From the NCBI RefSeq assembly GCF_000787575.1, contig NW_012236523.1:311854-375853 (forward strand): DNA of 64,000 nucleotides, read 5' to 3'. This DNA is from Acytostelium subglobosum LB1 (Eukaryota > Evosea > Eumycetozoa > Acytosteliales > Acytosteliaceae). This document shows, piece after piece, positions 22,561 through 34,973 of this stretch; positions within the stretch are counted from its first letter, which is position 1; every line of letters begins with the position of its first letter. A model generated the notes under the pieces. The model was not told the origin of the DNA and ran no database searches. It worked only from the letters and a program-made list of their open reading frames with translations. The position numbers and the translations under genes are program-made.

Positions 22561-25500
22561 TTATTTGAGGAAGCCAAAGATGTGGAAACCATCCTTCTTA
22601 TCGGGCGAGGTTACTTTGGATGGTGACAAGGTGGCGGGAGCCTCAGGGCCAGGACGTTCTTGTTCGGTGGTGCAAAGTAGGAGTTGTTGATAGTCAGAGC
22701 ATAGCTCTTCTTCAAAGGTCATTCCCAACTTGTTGGCCTTTTCCTTGGCCTCTTGGATGGACTTCTCAATCTCGACATTGGCGTCCTCTTTGTTGGTAAG
22801 TGCGTTGACAATCGAACGGAGCAGGAGCAGTCTCGGCTGAGCAATTGGGAAGATGTCGGCAAACTTCTCCAAAAGTATCATACACTCGATGATCTCGTTC
22901 ATCAATTTGGATCGGTTATGTATGGTAGGTGGTGAGGGAGTTGTGTTGTTGTTGTTGCTTGGTGATGATGCAGTAGTAGTAGTCGATGTTGTAGTTGTTG
23001 ACTGGATATTAAGTATCTTGATTAGAATCAATGGCAATGAAGCGTATGATTCGTAAGTGGTGAAGTTGTTGGGTTCGCATCGGTTGAGAATAGTGTGTAC
23101 AGTCCTGCAATGTTCGTAGCAGGTGTTGATATCATTGTTATACAGTGCAATGTGAGCCTTGAGAATGTTGTAGTTCATCTGATAGGAGTTTGGTATCTCA
23201 GAGTTGCCCACTGTGGACATCAAGCGCTCGATCTCCTTCATGTTGGCAATGTAGCCTTCGTGATCACCCAGACGGAACTGGCACATGGATAGTGAGAGCA
23301 ACGACATGATCTGGATCTGATGGTCCTCTCTTGCCCTCGAGCTCTCCAGTGTTTGTTGTGCCAATGTCATGCTGGGCTTGATCTGACACATTAGGTATAG
23401 ACAGTTGGCAAGGAAGATACTGGACTCTTCCATCATCTTCTTGTCGCCAGAGGCAGATGCTGACTCTGTTGCTGTTTGGAAACCGGCCTCAGCCTCGCTC
23501 CAACGACCTAGACCAGCCATGAGAATGCCCCATGACTGATGCGAGTTGCCACATACATAGGTATTGGTCTCCTTTGACGCCAACACTGCAGCGTAGTATC
23601 TGAGAGGCGTTGTGTGATCTCCATTCGCTCCAAGCACACGGATACCAATTGAGAAGGCTTCCGATTGGAGATTCCAGTTCTCACCTGCCAGTTGGGAAGA
23701 GACAAAGCAGCACCAGGTGGCTGAGCTCTTGGCACAATCGTGCAAGAATATCTTGGACAGGAGCACGAGCGAGAGTATGGCTTCACGCTTTTCGAATGGG
23801 TCCAAAGATGATGTGAAGAACTTGGTCAGCGAGTCCTGTCTGGCCATCTTGGGCAAACGGACGAGCTTTCTTGGACCAGCGCTGGCTGGTGCTTGTTGTT
23901 GGGATGGCGGACCGTTCAGACCACCAGGCATCTCAATGCCCATGTGTTTGAGCGCAGAGAAGAAGTGCATGGATGCAGACTGAAGAAATCCCATGTTGTA
24001 CAATACCATGCCAAGCTTGCGGGTCATGGACACGACCTCAAATGGAGTCTTTTTGATCATACCAGCGCTTGGTGATGAGAGTGGGGCGGTCGTGATTGTA
24101 GTGGATGGCGAAGATGAACTCCTGTGATGGCCTCGCCTAGGTTTCTTCTCCTCATCGCCTCCCTCGCCACTGCTGTTGCCACCTCCAGGTGCACTTGGGT
24201 TATTGTTGGCATTCATCTCCATCTCCATACACTTCAATGTTAATTGGAAGTACTTGACAGCCTCCTTATTGTCATTGACGCCCATGGCCTTGAGACCAGC
24301 CTTCATCGCATACTCCTTCGTCTTGCTGTAGTCTTGAGCACAGTGATAGTGATGCACCAGTGATTGAGGAGTACCGTTCTCCTTCTCGAGTGATTTGGCA
24401 ATTTTGAAGTGTAGCTCACGTCGTTGAGAGAACAGCATCACACCATAGATGACCTCTTGTGTGCGCGTGTGTTGGAATGAGTACACCACGTCTGTTTGAT
24501 CATTTGTCTTGGATGCCACAGTCTTTGATTTGATAAAGTGTAGCTTCTCCAATTGAGCCAGATCATTGATAAGGTCCTGCTTGCTGGTCGAGTCAGAGGG
24601 CATCATTGAGTATAGATAGTCGGCTGTGAATGGCATGTCGATTACCGAAGCGACCTTGAGCTCAAGCTGCTGTGTGTTGCTCAGTCGATCTACTCTGCTG
24701 GTGATCAGTGATGTGACTGTGCGTGGCATGGACACCTTGACCTGTTCAATCAGCTCCTGCTTCGATAGACCAGAGCTCTCGTCAAACACACCTGATGAGC
24801 GCAGACTGTTGACCATCTCCTCAATCACAAAGTGGTTGCCCTGTGATCGATTGAATATCTCCTCAATGATCTCGTCATGTATCTTGTTGCTCCTGGGTGC
24901 TGCTGTGTTGCCGCCGCTGCCGCCACGGTCTAGTATCTGCTCAATAAGCATTGCCACCTCCTCCTTGGACGCGAGTGGCTCGAGCTGAATGGTCTCCAAG
25001 TTGGACAATTGGGTGAAGCCAGAGGGAAGCGCGTCCTTAAGAGGACGCATGGAGATGATGATCAAGTGATTCTCAAGTACCTGGCAGAGGTTCTGAGTGA
25101 GTGTCCAGCTTGCTTTGTCCATGAAGTGAGCGTCATCGATGACGATGATCGTGCCAGGTGGCACCATGGTCTGCACTAATCGCAACATGAGCATGTGTTG
25201 AGTCTCTGCTCTTTGTGGCGCAGAGTATCTTCTGTTTGCCTCTGGCAGCTCGGCGCGGATATCCAGAGCTTGTCTGAGCAGGTTGATGTGTGGGCCAAGT
25301 GTCTGTAATGTCTTGTAGCCAGTACGCTCGTCCTCATTCAGATACTCCTGGATCAGCTGTCTCCAAACATAATATTGAGTAGACTCGCTCATTTGTACAC
25401 CGCTAGCCTTGAGTATCTTGATGCCGGTGCAGAAGTTATGCTTGACCTCTGAGATGAACCTGCTCTTGCCCAGACCGGCCTCAGCCTCCAGCAAGAAGAT

Positions 25501-28500
25501 GCGTGTGGGCTTGCCTTGAGTGAGCTCGTGCACCGCGATGGACATCTGCAATAGCTGGGTCTGGCGACCGATGAGCTTGCTCTTGAGGCCGAGCTGTCGG
25601 GGTGAGTTGTTGTCCAGATGCTTGTGCTTCTTGATTGGCTTGAATAGGGGGATCAGAGTTGTCTTGCCTTTGACCTTGATGGGCTCGGTCATGCGAACAA
25701 ACTCAATGTTACGTGCGTTCCTCGATGTCTCCTCGTCACAGAGCACTCCACCCTGACTGTGCGACATGAGCCTCGCTGAGAGGTTGACAATGTCGCCGAC
25801 GACGGCATACTCTCGGCGCTCGTCGCTGCCAACGTCACCGCAGAAGCACTTGCCAGTGGTCACACCAACCGTGCTGATAACCTTGAGCTTGAACAGATTG
25901 ACAACGATCTCCATGGCGGCTTCGACTGCTCGCGAAGGGTCGTCCTCGTGGCTGACACCTGGCATGCCCCAGCAGGCGATCAACACACAACCCTTGTCGT
26001 CGATGATGAATTGGCGCACTGTGCCCTCGTACTTGTAGACGATTGTTTGAGTCTGAGACACGATGGCCTGCAGTGTGTCGAGGTCCTTGACGGGGTCGGG
26101 CACACCATACGAGAGGTTGACAAATATGACACTGATGTATCGCAGTTCGGCGAGGTATGCGCCACGCTTGATGTGATTGACCACAGTGTTGGGCACGAAT
26201 CGCTGCAGTGAATCCTCCATGTCCATGAGCAGGGGCAGGTCGAACAAGAACTTCCTGTCCATTGACGTCAACAAGTCCTCACCGTCGACCGTGGACGATG
26301 GTCGCTTCTCACGCTTCTCCAACTTGGCCAAAGAGTCGAGTCGGTAGTTGGCCTTGCTCTTCTTCTGTGTGACATTGGCAAACTGCTTGACATAGTCCAG
26401 ACATGATTGCGAGATGTAGATCTCACCGGCGTCTGCTTCCTTCTCGCACAGTGTTGCCTGCACGAGAGCCTCACCCGCGATGAGGAACTCTACCTTGGAT
26501 GACTCACCACCCACATAAAGGCCAGACACCTTGCCGCAACCAACTCCAATGTGCAGGGTGAGGAAGCCGCCCGGTACAGGGAAATTGTGAAGTTTGCGTT
26601 GTAGACTGAGTGCGCAGGCACATGCTATACGCACACGGTTCGTCAACTCTCCATATGTTGGCCAATGAGTCAAGACGGCATCACCTGCAAACTTTACAAT
26701 GTCTCCACCGTAGCTCTTCACAATCTTGATCAACATATCAAAGAACAAGTTCAAGTTCTTTGTGAGCAGCTCCACGCCCTCCTGTCCATGATTGCCCAAT
26801 CTCTCAGTGAGTGCAGTAAATCCACTAATGTCCGCGAATAGAACACATGATGAGTAGCTGGTGGTGATGATGTAGGAGTGGGGATAAGTATATGATTGGA
26901 ATAATTCCTTCCTGGTTTACTTACTTCTCAATGTGTGGAGGCTGAATGGGCGTGGCCGAGGCCAGCAATCCTTTGATGACAAGGTTGGAGACGTAGCTGC
27001 CGAGACTTGTGATCTGTAGTCGCTGACGATCGTCAGTTGGAAGTTTGTCCTGTCTGTTCTGCACGGTGGATCCCTCCATCCAGAACTGATTGAAACTATT
27101 ACGTTGTCTCTCCTCATCGCTCTGCTTCAGTCGATTGAGATGCTTGGAGAACACTGACAACTGCTTCAACTTTTGCTTCTTTGGTTGTAGTGGCATCTGT
27201 GTGTTGGTGATCGACGTTGGCTTTGTGTAATGTATAGGCGGTGCCACTGTTGGTGGTGGGGATGTCGATGGTTGTAACTTTGGTGATGTTGTGGAACATT
27301 CTGAGTATGGGTCTGAGTCTGTGGCTCTGTGCCTGATGGTTGATCAATGATGATTGAGGGCACGACTTGGGGCTTGGGATCTTGAACATCCTCAACACAA
27401 GGATCTTTGAGTGCTTGAATCGATGGTGATGGTGAAGGGGAGGATATTGATGTGATTGGTGGAGGTCCATGATGCTCGACACCTTGAGGATGATGTCTTG
27501 GACGTGTCTCGACACCTGTGCCAGACTCTGCAGGTGTCGATGGGCTAGTTGGTGACATGGCAACTGAAGCTGGAGGTGATGCCAATGGTGACATCAAAGG
27601 TGATATAGGTGAGGATGACGATGGAGATGTCGTTGCTGGTGTGATCGATATCGGTGAGGATGATTGTGATGATAATGCTGGTGAGCGAGAGGGTGGTACC
27701 TCTAACAACACATCCTTTTGTTGCTGTCGTTGTTGCTTCTCATTGTCATCCACTCTGACTATACTGAATGCCTGTCCTTGTGTTTGTTGTTGTTGCTTGC
27801 TTGGCTTGCCCTTGATCGAATTCATGAAGCCTCTCATTGGACCATGCTTAGTTGGTGACAAAGCATTCTTTTGAGTTTGCTTTGTACTTGAAGATGTCGT
27901 AGTAGTAGTCGAAGTCGTAGATGTAGATGATGTTGAGGTTGGTATATTCAATGGCCTTGATGGAGTGATTGGATCTGGTATGGGGAAGGGAACAAACACT
28001 GTCAGCAACTCCACTCTCTCATTCACTCCATCAATCAATCATTCATACATACCTTTGACATTGATATTGACCGAGAATACCAGTGACTTGAAGTTATCTA
28101 TACATTTGGTCAGTGATTCAATCATTTCCTAATCATTGTGATTGAGTTAGTATAACCATGGGATGGTCCAAGTGATCGCTGACTGACTTACACTGTGGCT
28201 CTGGACGGCAAGACCATTGATGAGTGTGATAAATAGTGTTGACTCCATCTTGATGTTGAGCTGTTGTGTCGTCTCTTGGAGTTGGAGACAGAGCGTTGGG
28301 AGTGTAAGACTTCTCGTTGTCTCAATATATATCGTTCCCAATGGTCTTGGTGAGCCTCCTTGAGGACTAGACTCATTCAAATGGCTGTGATGGTGTTGAT
28401 TAATGGCTGAGTCACCTGCTCCAACAGGTGATTCTGAAAGCTTGGGCATCTGATGTGGTTGTTGTTGATGTTGTTGTTGTTGCTGTTGCTTGTTCATTTG

Positions 28501-29475
28501 TATTCGTTGATAGTTCTTGAGATGCCAAAGGAGATTGGAGAGTGATTGTCTTATTTGATGAAGTACATCAAAGAGTGTAGCTTGTGGTTGTTGTTGTTGT
28601 TGTTGTGTCACAGTGTTGCTGTTGTTGTTGTTGATGGGCAATGGCATACCACGACCTCCTGTCATCTTGCGTGGCGATGTTGGTAGTGATGTTGTGACAA
28701 GTTGATGTGGCCAGTTCGATGGTAACAATGATGGAGATGGCGATGGAGATGGGGATGGCGATAGACATGGTGAAGGTGACGCCGCCACAATGACAGGCGA
28801 TGTGATGGCCAGCTCCGATATTGGAGACGCGGGTATTGATAACAGAGAGGAGGATGGTGTGAGAGGATGCAGTGGTGATGATGACCCAGACGTGGACTTG
28901 GGCGTGTATATCCTGGGCACGCGCCACATGACCTCTGACACGTAGATGATCAACTCCTTCCAGTGCTGGATCAACTGTTTGCGCTGCTCATGGTACTCCT
29001 TCTTGAGAGGAATGAGCGAGCTCAGTGATGAACCCTTGCGGGCCACTCCATTGTACGTCTTCATGCCATTGATGATGTTTGTAATGTTCACAATGATGCA
29101 CTTGATAATGTTGAACTGTTGATTGTGGCTGTATTGTCGCGCGATGCCAAAGCTTGTGTCGGCCAGATCGATCTGTGAGGCCGGTGAGTGTGCCAGACCT
29201 GGTGTGGGCGTCGACAGTTCCGAACATCTCGACGTCATTCTTCTTGAGAACATAACAATCTCCAATTCACTGACTACATCCGATGCATTGATCATGTCAT
29301 CAATTCTTGCCAAGTCTGTCAACATTGATCTGCCATAATCAAACACCTTTCTAAAGTTCTCATCGACCAATGATGACCCTCCTCCTGTCGTTGTTGTTGT
29401 TGTCATTGTTGTCGTTGTTGATGTTGTTATTGATGTATTGTTGTTGTTGTTGTTGTTATTATTGTTGGTGTCCAT
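22561..29475 (-). CDS. sgcA: Soluble guanylyl/adenylyl cyclase of the sAC (ADCY10) type, SgcA-like
   Basis: Exons are 29475-28192, 28128-28053, 27998-26925 and 26857-22561, about 2240 residues in all. The first 800 residues are Asn/Thr/Gln/Pro-rich with a few ordered patches. Then come two class III cyclase domains. C1 has FADISGFTALTERLG and GGDIVKFAGDAVL, with both metal-binding Asp present. C2 has VIFVNLSYG, TTGKCFCGDVGS and YAVVGDIVNLSARL. An ATPase module follows (LEAEAGLGKSRF, Walker B IIVIDDAHFMDKASW), then a helical, TPR-like C-terminus. This is the order of D. discoideum SgcA and mammalian soluble adenylyl cyclase; the substrate (GTP or ATP) is not decided by sequence here. The third exon needs a one-base change or an unseen intron near 27166-27330 to stay in frame. 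Neither flanking gene is related. Confidence 0.82.
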
Positions 29476-30022
29476 CTCTGTACATGTACAACAAACAAAC
29501 AATCAATCAACAAACAGATATATATAAATATAGATATAAGTTATACAACAAACAACAAATCGAGTGTTAAAGTGGTGGACTCTTGTGTGTTCTGTTTCCA
29601 AACCCTCAGGGGTCAAAAGCCCAACTTTTAATTGAATTCCAAAGATGGGTTGCTCAAAGGTGACCCCACAATGTTCATTTATGGTTTGGTTCCTACTTCA
29701 TCCTTTCAAACTCATGTTATTCATACATATAATTACTTCAATAATACAGATACATATCAACATTATAATTATTTATTGTTCTATTATCGTGATCTCACTC
29801 TCTTTATGCTCCAGGATGATTCATTCATAGAAATACTGCAAAGGAAAATTCACAACACCAAAAATATCCCATTCTTGTGTTTGGGCTCCAAGATCTTTGG
29901 GTCTTGTCGACCTCCCATTGCACATCATAAAGTGGTTCGGCTTGTTTGGTATCACTTAAATATATCTGTATCTTTATCTGTATCAGTATATATATAAGAC
30001 AACAAGAGACAGAGAGATAGAG
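29476..30022. promoter_or_regulatory. Divergent upstream region of the cyclase and kelch genes
   Basis: This 547-base spacer is AT-rich, with (ACAA)n and TATA-like stretches (29485-29560 and 29985-29998). I see no gene; a 121-residue open frame at 29632-29997 has no coding bias or recognisable domain. Confidence 0.4.
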
Positions 30023-32146
30023 ATGTTGAGTGCAAGTTGGAGGAAACATGAGTTTGGTGGCACATTGAAGAGAGGAGGTCATAGTGCCAATGTCATCGGA
30101 TCATTCATTTACGTGTTTGGAGGATGCACATATATAGGTATGTTTAACATCTACAACAAGTTGTTGTTGCTCATCATACTCATTCAATCAAACAATCAAT
30201 CGATGGATCGATGAACCTTAGCAAATATAGATTCTACAACGTTCACATATCATAACTCAATGTTGATGTATGACTTGGAGAAGAATCAATGGACGGTGAA
30301 GGAGCGAGGAAGTAATGTTCCAATGCCAAGATACGCTCATACAGCGACTGATATTGGTAATAATAGATTGTTGATCTTTGGTGGATTCGATGGACATAGG
30401 TACTATGATGACGTCAACATCTATGATACCGTGCACAATACTTGGTCTCAGCCTCAGACACATGGCAATGCGCCCAGTCCCAGATACGCACACAGCGCCA
30501 CGATGGTCGGCAAGCACCTCTATGTGTTTGGTGGCCTTGGCGAGAACGCCTTCTACAACGATATGTACTGTCTGGACGTGGCCACGCTCACCTGGACTCA
30601 CGTGCAGACGGTGTGCGATCCTCCACATGCGCGCACCTTCCACACGGCCAACCTCTACTCTAGCGGCCTCAAGCTCTATCTGTTTGGCGGCAGACACAAG
30701 ACGACCCACTTCAACGACCTCTACATCTTCAATGTGGACTCTCGTGTGTGGACCCCCGCCATTACAACAGGGTCGCCAATGATTGGCCCGCTGGCCAACC
30801 ATGCCGCGGTGTTTGTCGACAAGAACCTTTATATATTCGGTGGCATGGATGGCGGGCGCTGCTTCGACACACTCTGGATACTGAACATCGAGAGCATGCA
30901 GTGGCATTGTCCGCATCTGGAGAACAAGCCACCCATCAGGTTCAAGCACACACTGTCCGTCAGCGCCGATGGCTCAACACTGATTGTGATTGGCGGTATG
31001 GCCACTGCCCCGACCAGCTACGATGACATCCACTTCTTGCCAATTGCTTCGCTCTATCCTCAACTTCAACAGCAACAACAGCACAAGCAACAGAGTCCGC
31101 CATCACATGGACCCGCCCTCTCACTCTCACCCAACATACTTATGAGCTCGCCCAAGTCATCCCAGTCTCCATTGTTGTCGCCCATTATCAATAACAACAA
31201 CAACAATGGACAACCTCCAGCAGCGGCAACAGTTGGAGGATCAGATTATTCAAACGATTCCAATCATCAAAAGTACAAACAGATGCAGACTGAGCTCAAG
31301 AGACAGGCCGAAGAGATACTCCAACTGTCCATCAAGTATGAACATCTGTGCGGCAACAACCTGCACTCTCTATCCTACCAAATGTTGGACGATCTAGGTC
31401 GTGCCTACATGAAGGGTCTCAAGAATGTCAAGAATGCCCAGGTATGTTTATGTGACTGAACAGAGCATGATTGTGGCATGTAATCAATGTTACTGACTCC
31501 ACTAAATCAATCAAAGATGGAACTTTATGAAAGACTACAAGAGTCAAAGGATGAGGCCGAACAGAAGATAAGATACTATGAACAACAACAACAACAACCA
31601 CAGTCATCGCCACAACAACCATTCCTCCTGCAACAGCCATACTATCAGTCGCCACCCCAACAGCCACTTCATCAACACCAACAGCAACAACAACAACAAC
31701 AACAATATCACCAACAACAAAGACAACAACATAATAACAACAACAACAGGAACAGTCCTGGCAACAACAATAACATCAATATCAACAACAACAACAATAA
31801 CAACAATAATGGTAGACATAACTACAATAATGATGGCAACAGAGGTGGCTCCAATTTAATTAGAAGGGTCAACTCTGCAGAGAATGTACAACTGGACAAC
31901 AACAACTTCATGATGCACCAACAGTTGCCACAACAGCAACAACAGCTGGTGCAACAACAACAACAACTTCAGCTGGCGCAACAACAACAACAGCAGCAAC
32001 AGCCTCCTCCAATGCAACAACTACATTACAAACCATTCAAGACATCAATCAACAATAGCAACAGTAACAAGTACTACTCCAACAAGCCAAACAACAACAA
32101 CAACAACAGCAACAACAAGGGTAACAATGGACAGTACATCGAGTGA
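30023..32146 (+). CDS. Kelch-repeat protein with coiled coil and polyN/polyQ tail
   Basis: Three exons, 30023-30137, 30222-31441 and 31517-32146, give 654 residues. The first 290 residues form about six kelch repeats, each with a Gly-Gly turn and a later Trp/Tyr (VFGGCTYI, LIFGGFDGHRYYDDV, YVFGGLGENAFYNDM, LYLFGGRHKTTHFNDL, YIFGGMDGGRCFDTLW, VIGGMATA), making a beta-propeller. A Ser/Pro linker follows, then two coiled-coil segments (MQTELKRQAEEILQLSIKYE and ELYERLQESKDEAEQKIRYY). The last exon is almost all CAA/AAC triplets (polyQ and polyN), as is common in dictyostelids. It probably acts as a scaffold; the partner is unknown. Confidence 0.88.
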
Positions 32147-32319
32147 TATTGACAATTGTTTATGTATTATATAATAAAGGACTTTCGCTCCAGCCTCATC
32201 TTCCATTTTCCAACTTGGACTTGCCAAAAGTTGGGTTCAAACTGGACTGTGACTTCATTTGATCACGAAGCCTGACAGACTATTGATAGATAATGAACAA
32301 CATCAAGTAACAACAACAG

Positions 32320-34830
32320 ATGGTAGAAGTTACATTTACTTCATTGTTCAGGAATGTTGTCATTAGAAAGATGATCATGGAGCAATGCAAAGATCTGAAG
32401 TTGAATGGATCACTCAAACAGTTCATCATACATGGTAGAACTCATCTGTTTGTCAAGAGATTTAGAGAGTTGACTGATAAGATAGAGACACATCAATCCC
32501 TCTTTAATCATTCACCATCATTCACTCCATCTCAAAGTCCGACTTCAATAACTGAGATTGAAGATGGAGGTGGCGCGCCACGTATACCAGGCTATGTTGA
32601 CTTTATTCAGTCTTATACAGAGGAGGAAGAGCCAATGCGACAACTATTGACACTGGCTGCCAAACACAAGAATCAACAGATAGTCAAACTGATAATGGAC
32701 TACAATATGCTAAACAACAACCCGCATCTCAATCTTTTGACATGCCATGCAATTGAACCGGCTATACGTAGCAACGATGTAGAGTTCCTCTCATTTCTAC
32801 TCACCAACAGCAACCGAGGAGGACCACAAGACATCAAGCATCACATAAAACTTTGGACGATCGAGTGGAGAATAATTGAAGACTACCAACTATTCAAGGT
32901 TATAATGCGCCACTTGCATCAACTCCACGCCCCCGGTCCCATCTACTTGGGCAACCATGAGCCTCTCCTCAAGTCGATTGGATCTCAAGAGAATGCACTC
33001 GAGTTCATCACATCGATTGGAGTGCTACGCGATTGCTTCGAAGTCAAGGACATGAAGGCTGTCATCAACGACACTTTGCGTCAATACTTTAGTTTGGAGC
33101 TACTTGATCATATCAATCAGACACTGCCAGAGTACATGAAAAATGTTGATTGGATTGCTGAAGCAATCTGTACAACTCTCTCGAGATACCTCATCTATAT
33201 CGGGTTCAAGAGGAGCAGATCATCAACAAACAGCAACAACATGGCTGAGACCTCTGCCCCCTTTGTCTTGGCGTCCATCAACAACAACAATAACAACAAA
33301 GGAGATCTGTTGGCACTCTTGAAACAGGTTCACGCACACTTCACTGTCACTGGACTACCGTTCTCCATTGGGGATCAGTCCATGGTCACTGCGATTAAGT
33401 GTGGCAGTCCTTTGGATGTTATTTACTTCCTGTTGGATCAATACGACATCGATGTATTGTCGAATGATATCGATTTCACCATCCAGAAGATACATCCATC
33501 TCTCCAATCGATGGAGCTCATTCAACGTCTGGCCACATACCCAAACATCAGATTCTGCATCAAATCACTCAAGTGCTTGCTACAAGCTGGCAACTTTGAG
33601 TTGTTCCGTCTGGTTGAGCTTCACATGCAGCAGCATCAGCTATACATTGATTACCCTAGGTTACTCAGTGTACTTGTCAAACTCCCACCAGAGACAGAGG
33701 TGACCTCACTCATCACTTCCATCATACACAAACATCCAGAAGAGCTGTACATCAACCCGTATAGTCGACACATTACAAGTTGTACTCAAATATTGCTCAA
33801 CTCACACGCGCGTGCGGCAATCATTGCGACCACAACGCCAACTCTGCCTTCTCCTTTTACTATTGGCGACCTAGCATCATCCATATCAGAGTTGAAGCGA
33901 ATACCTTTGGCCAGTCAGCGTGTTGAGTTGCTTCAGCAGATTCTGGACAGTGACATCATCTCGACACGCTACCGCCGTCCAATCCGTGGTTATCCAATGG
34001 ACTGTGCCATTTCCGAAGGCCTCTTTGAGCTTCTCCCTGTGCTCAGTATCAAATATCCAGACGTACAACTTGCACATTTGGTGGACGATGGATATGGCAT
34101 CGTGGACCTCCTGACACGTGATGGCCTGACTGAGTCATTCAAGATTTACATCACGCACAAGGCACACATTAGTTCTCCATTCCTCCAACATGCTCGCATG
34201 TCCTTTGACAACCTGGAAATCATTCAATTCCTCTGCACCAACAACATTTACTTCGACATCCCAACATCATTCCTCAAAGCGGCCAGATCTGGCGCATTGG
34301 GTACACTCAAGTATCTGACCGACAATCGTAATATCAAGACGACCACTGAAGCAATGGATGGGGCGGCCACAAATGGACATCTTCACGTGTTTGAGTACCT
34401 TAATACCACTCGCAATGAAGGATGTACAGAGCAGGCATTCATTGGTGCCGCCAAGAATGGTCATCTTCACATCTTGGAGTTCATGTTCTCAAAGTTTAAA
34501 TATGATTACCAAAGATTGGTCTCGGTGGAGTCTTCACTGAAAATGATCATTGAAGCAATGGATGGTGGACACATTAAAGTAATACAGGCAATCATTCAGT
34601 ATGAACAACAACAACCTGGTATCAACAACAGATGGGAACAAATCCATAACCATTTCAAGAACTTATACTTGTTTACGAGTAAGATAATTGTTGGAAACAT
34701 CGACCCTAGTATTTTGGATGAGTTTGAGCTGGCTCCCCAATGCATCCACAATTCACTCAAGTTATCCATCACAGAAGGACAACTCAATCACGTGTCATAC
34801 TTTCATCAGAGGTTAATGAACATCCAATAA
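32320..34830 (+). CDS. Ankyrin-repeat-type protein of a dictyostelid-specific family
   Basis: A single exon of 836 residues. The first 45 residues (TFTSLFRNVVIRKMIMEQ, then GRTHLFVKRF) resemble the N-terminal signature shared by a large dictyostelid family of ankyrin-like proteins. The middle has degenerate helical repeats, and the last 170 residues have clearer ankyrin-like units (LKAARSGALGTLKYLTDN, AMDGAATNGHLHVFEYLNTT, AFIGAAKNGHLHILEFMF). No membrane segment or catalytic motif is visible. Many members of this family have no known function. It starts 174 bases after the stop of the kelch gene, same strand, and is not obviously related to its neighbours. Confidence 0.75.
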   Translation: MVEVTFTSLFRNVVIRKMIMEQCKDLKLNGSLKQFIIHGRTHLFVKRFRELTDKIETHQSLFNHSPSFTPSQSPTSITEIEDGGGAPRIPGYVDFIQSYTEEEEPMRQLLTLAAKHKNQQIVKLIMDYNMLNNNPHLNLLTCHAIEPAIRSNDVEFLSFLLTNSNRGGPQDIKHHIKLWTIEWRIIEDYQLFKVIMRHLHQLHAPGPIYLGNHEPLLKSIGSQENALEFITSIGVLRDCFEVKDMKAVINDTLRQYFSLELLDHINQTLPEYMKNVDWIAEAICTTLSRYLIYIGFKRSRSSTNSNNMAETSAPFVLASINNNNNNKGDLLALLKQVHAHFTVTGLPFSIGDQSMVTAIKCGSPLDVIYFLLDQYDIDVLSNDIDFTIQKIHPSLQSMELIQRLATYPNIRFCIKSLKCLLQAGNFELFRLVELHMQQHQLYIDYPRLLSVLVKLPPETEVTSLITSIIHKHPEELYINPYSRHITSCTQILLNSHARAAIIATTTPTLPSPFTIGDLASSISELKRIPLASQRVELLQQILDSDIISTRYRRPIRGYPMDCAISEGLFELLPVLSIKYPDVQLAHLVDDGYGIVDLLTRDGLTESFKIYITHKAHISSPFLQHARMSFDNLEIIQFLCTNNIYFDIPTSFLKAARSGALGTLKYLTDNRNIKTTTEAMDGAATNGHLHVFEYLNTTRNEGCTEQAFIGAAKNGHLHILEFMFSKFKYDYQRLVSVESSLKMIIEAMDGGHIKVIQAIIQYEQQQPGINNRWEQIHNHFKNLYLFTSKIIVGNIDPSILDEFELAPQCIHNSLKLSITEGQLNHVSYFHQRLMNIQ

Positions 34831-34973
34831 ATCCAGGATTGATTGCCAAAGTACAAAGAGGGGGTTGGATGGGGAGGAGAGATAACATCAATGTCTGTTG
34901 TGTTTTTTGGATGTTGTTCAATTTACCAACTTATAACTTAAGTCGTAGTAGTAGTAGTAATAGGACAACGACG

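Noticed and set aside
30257-30949. 230-residue minus frame across the kelch gene
   Set aside because: Antisense shadow; the kelch repeats on the plus strand are clear.
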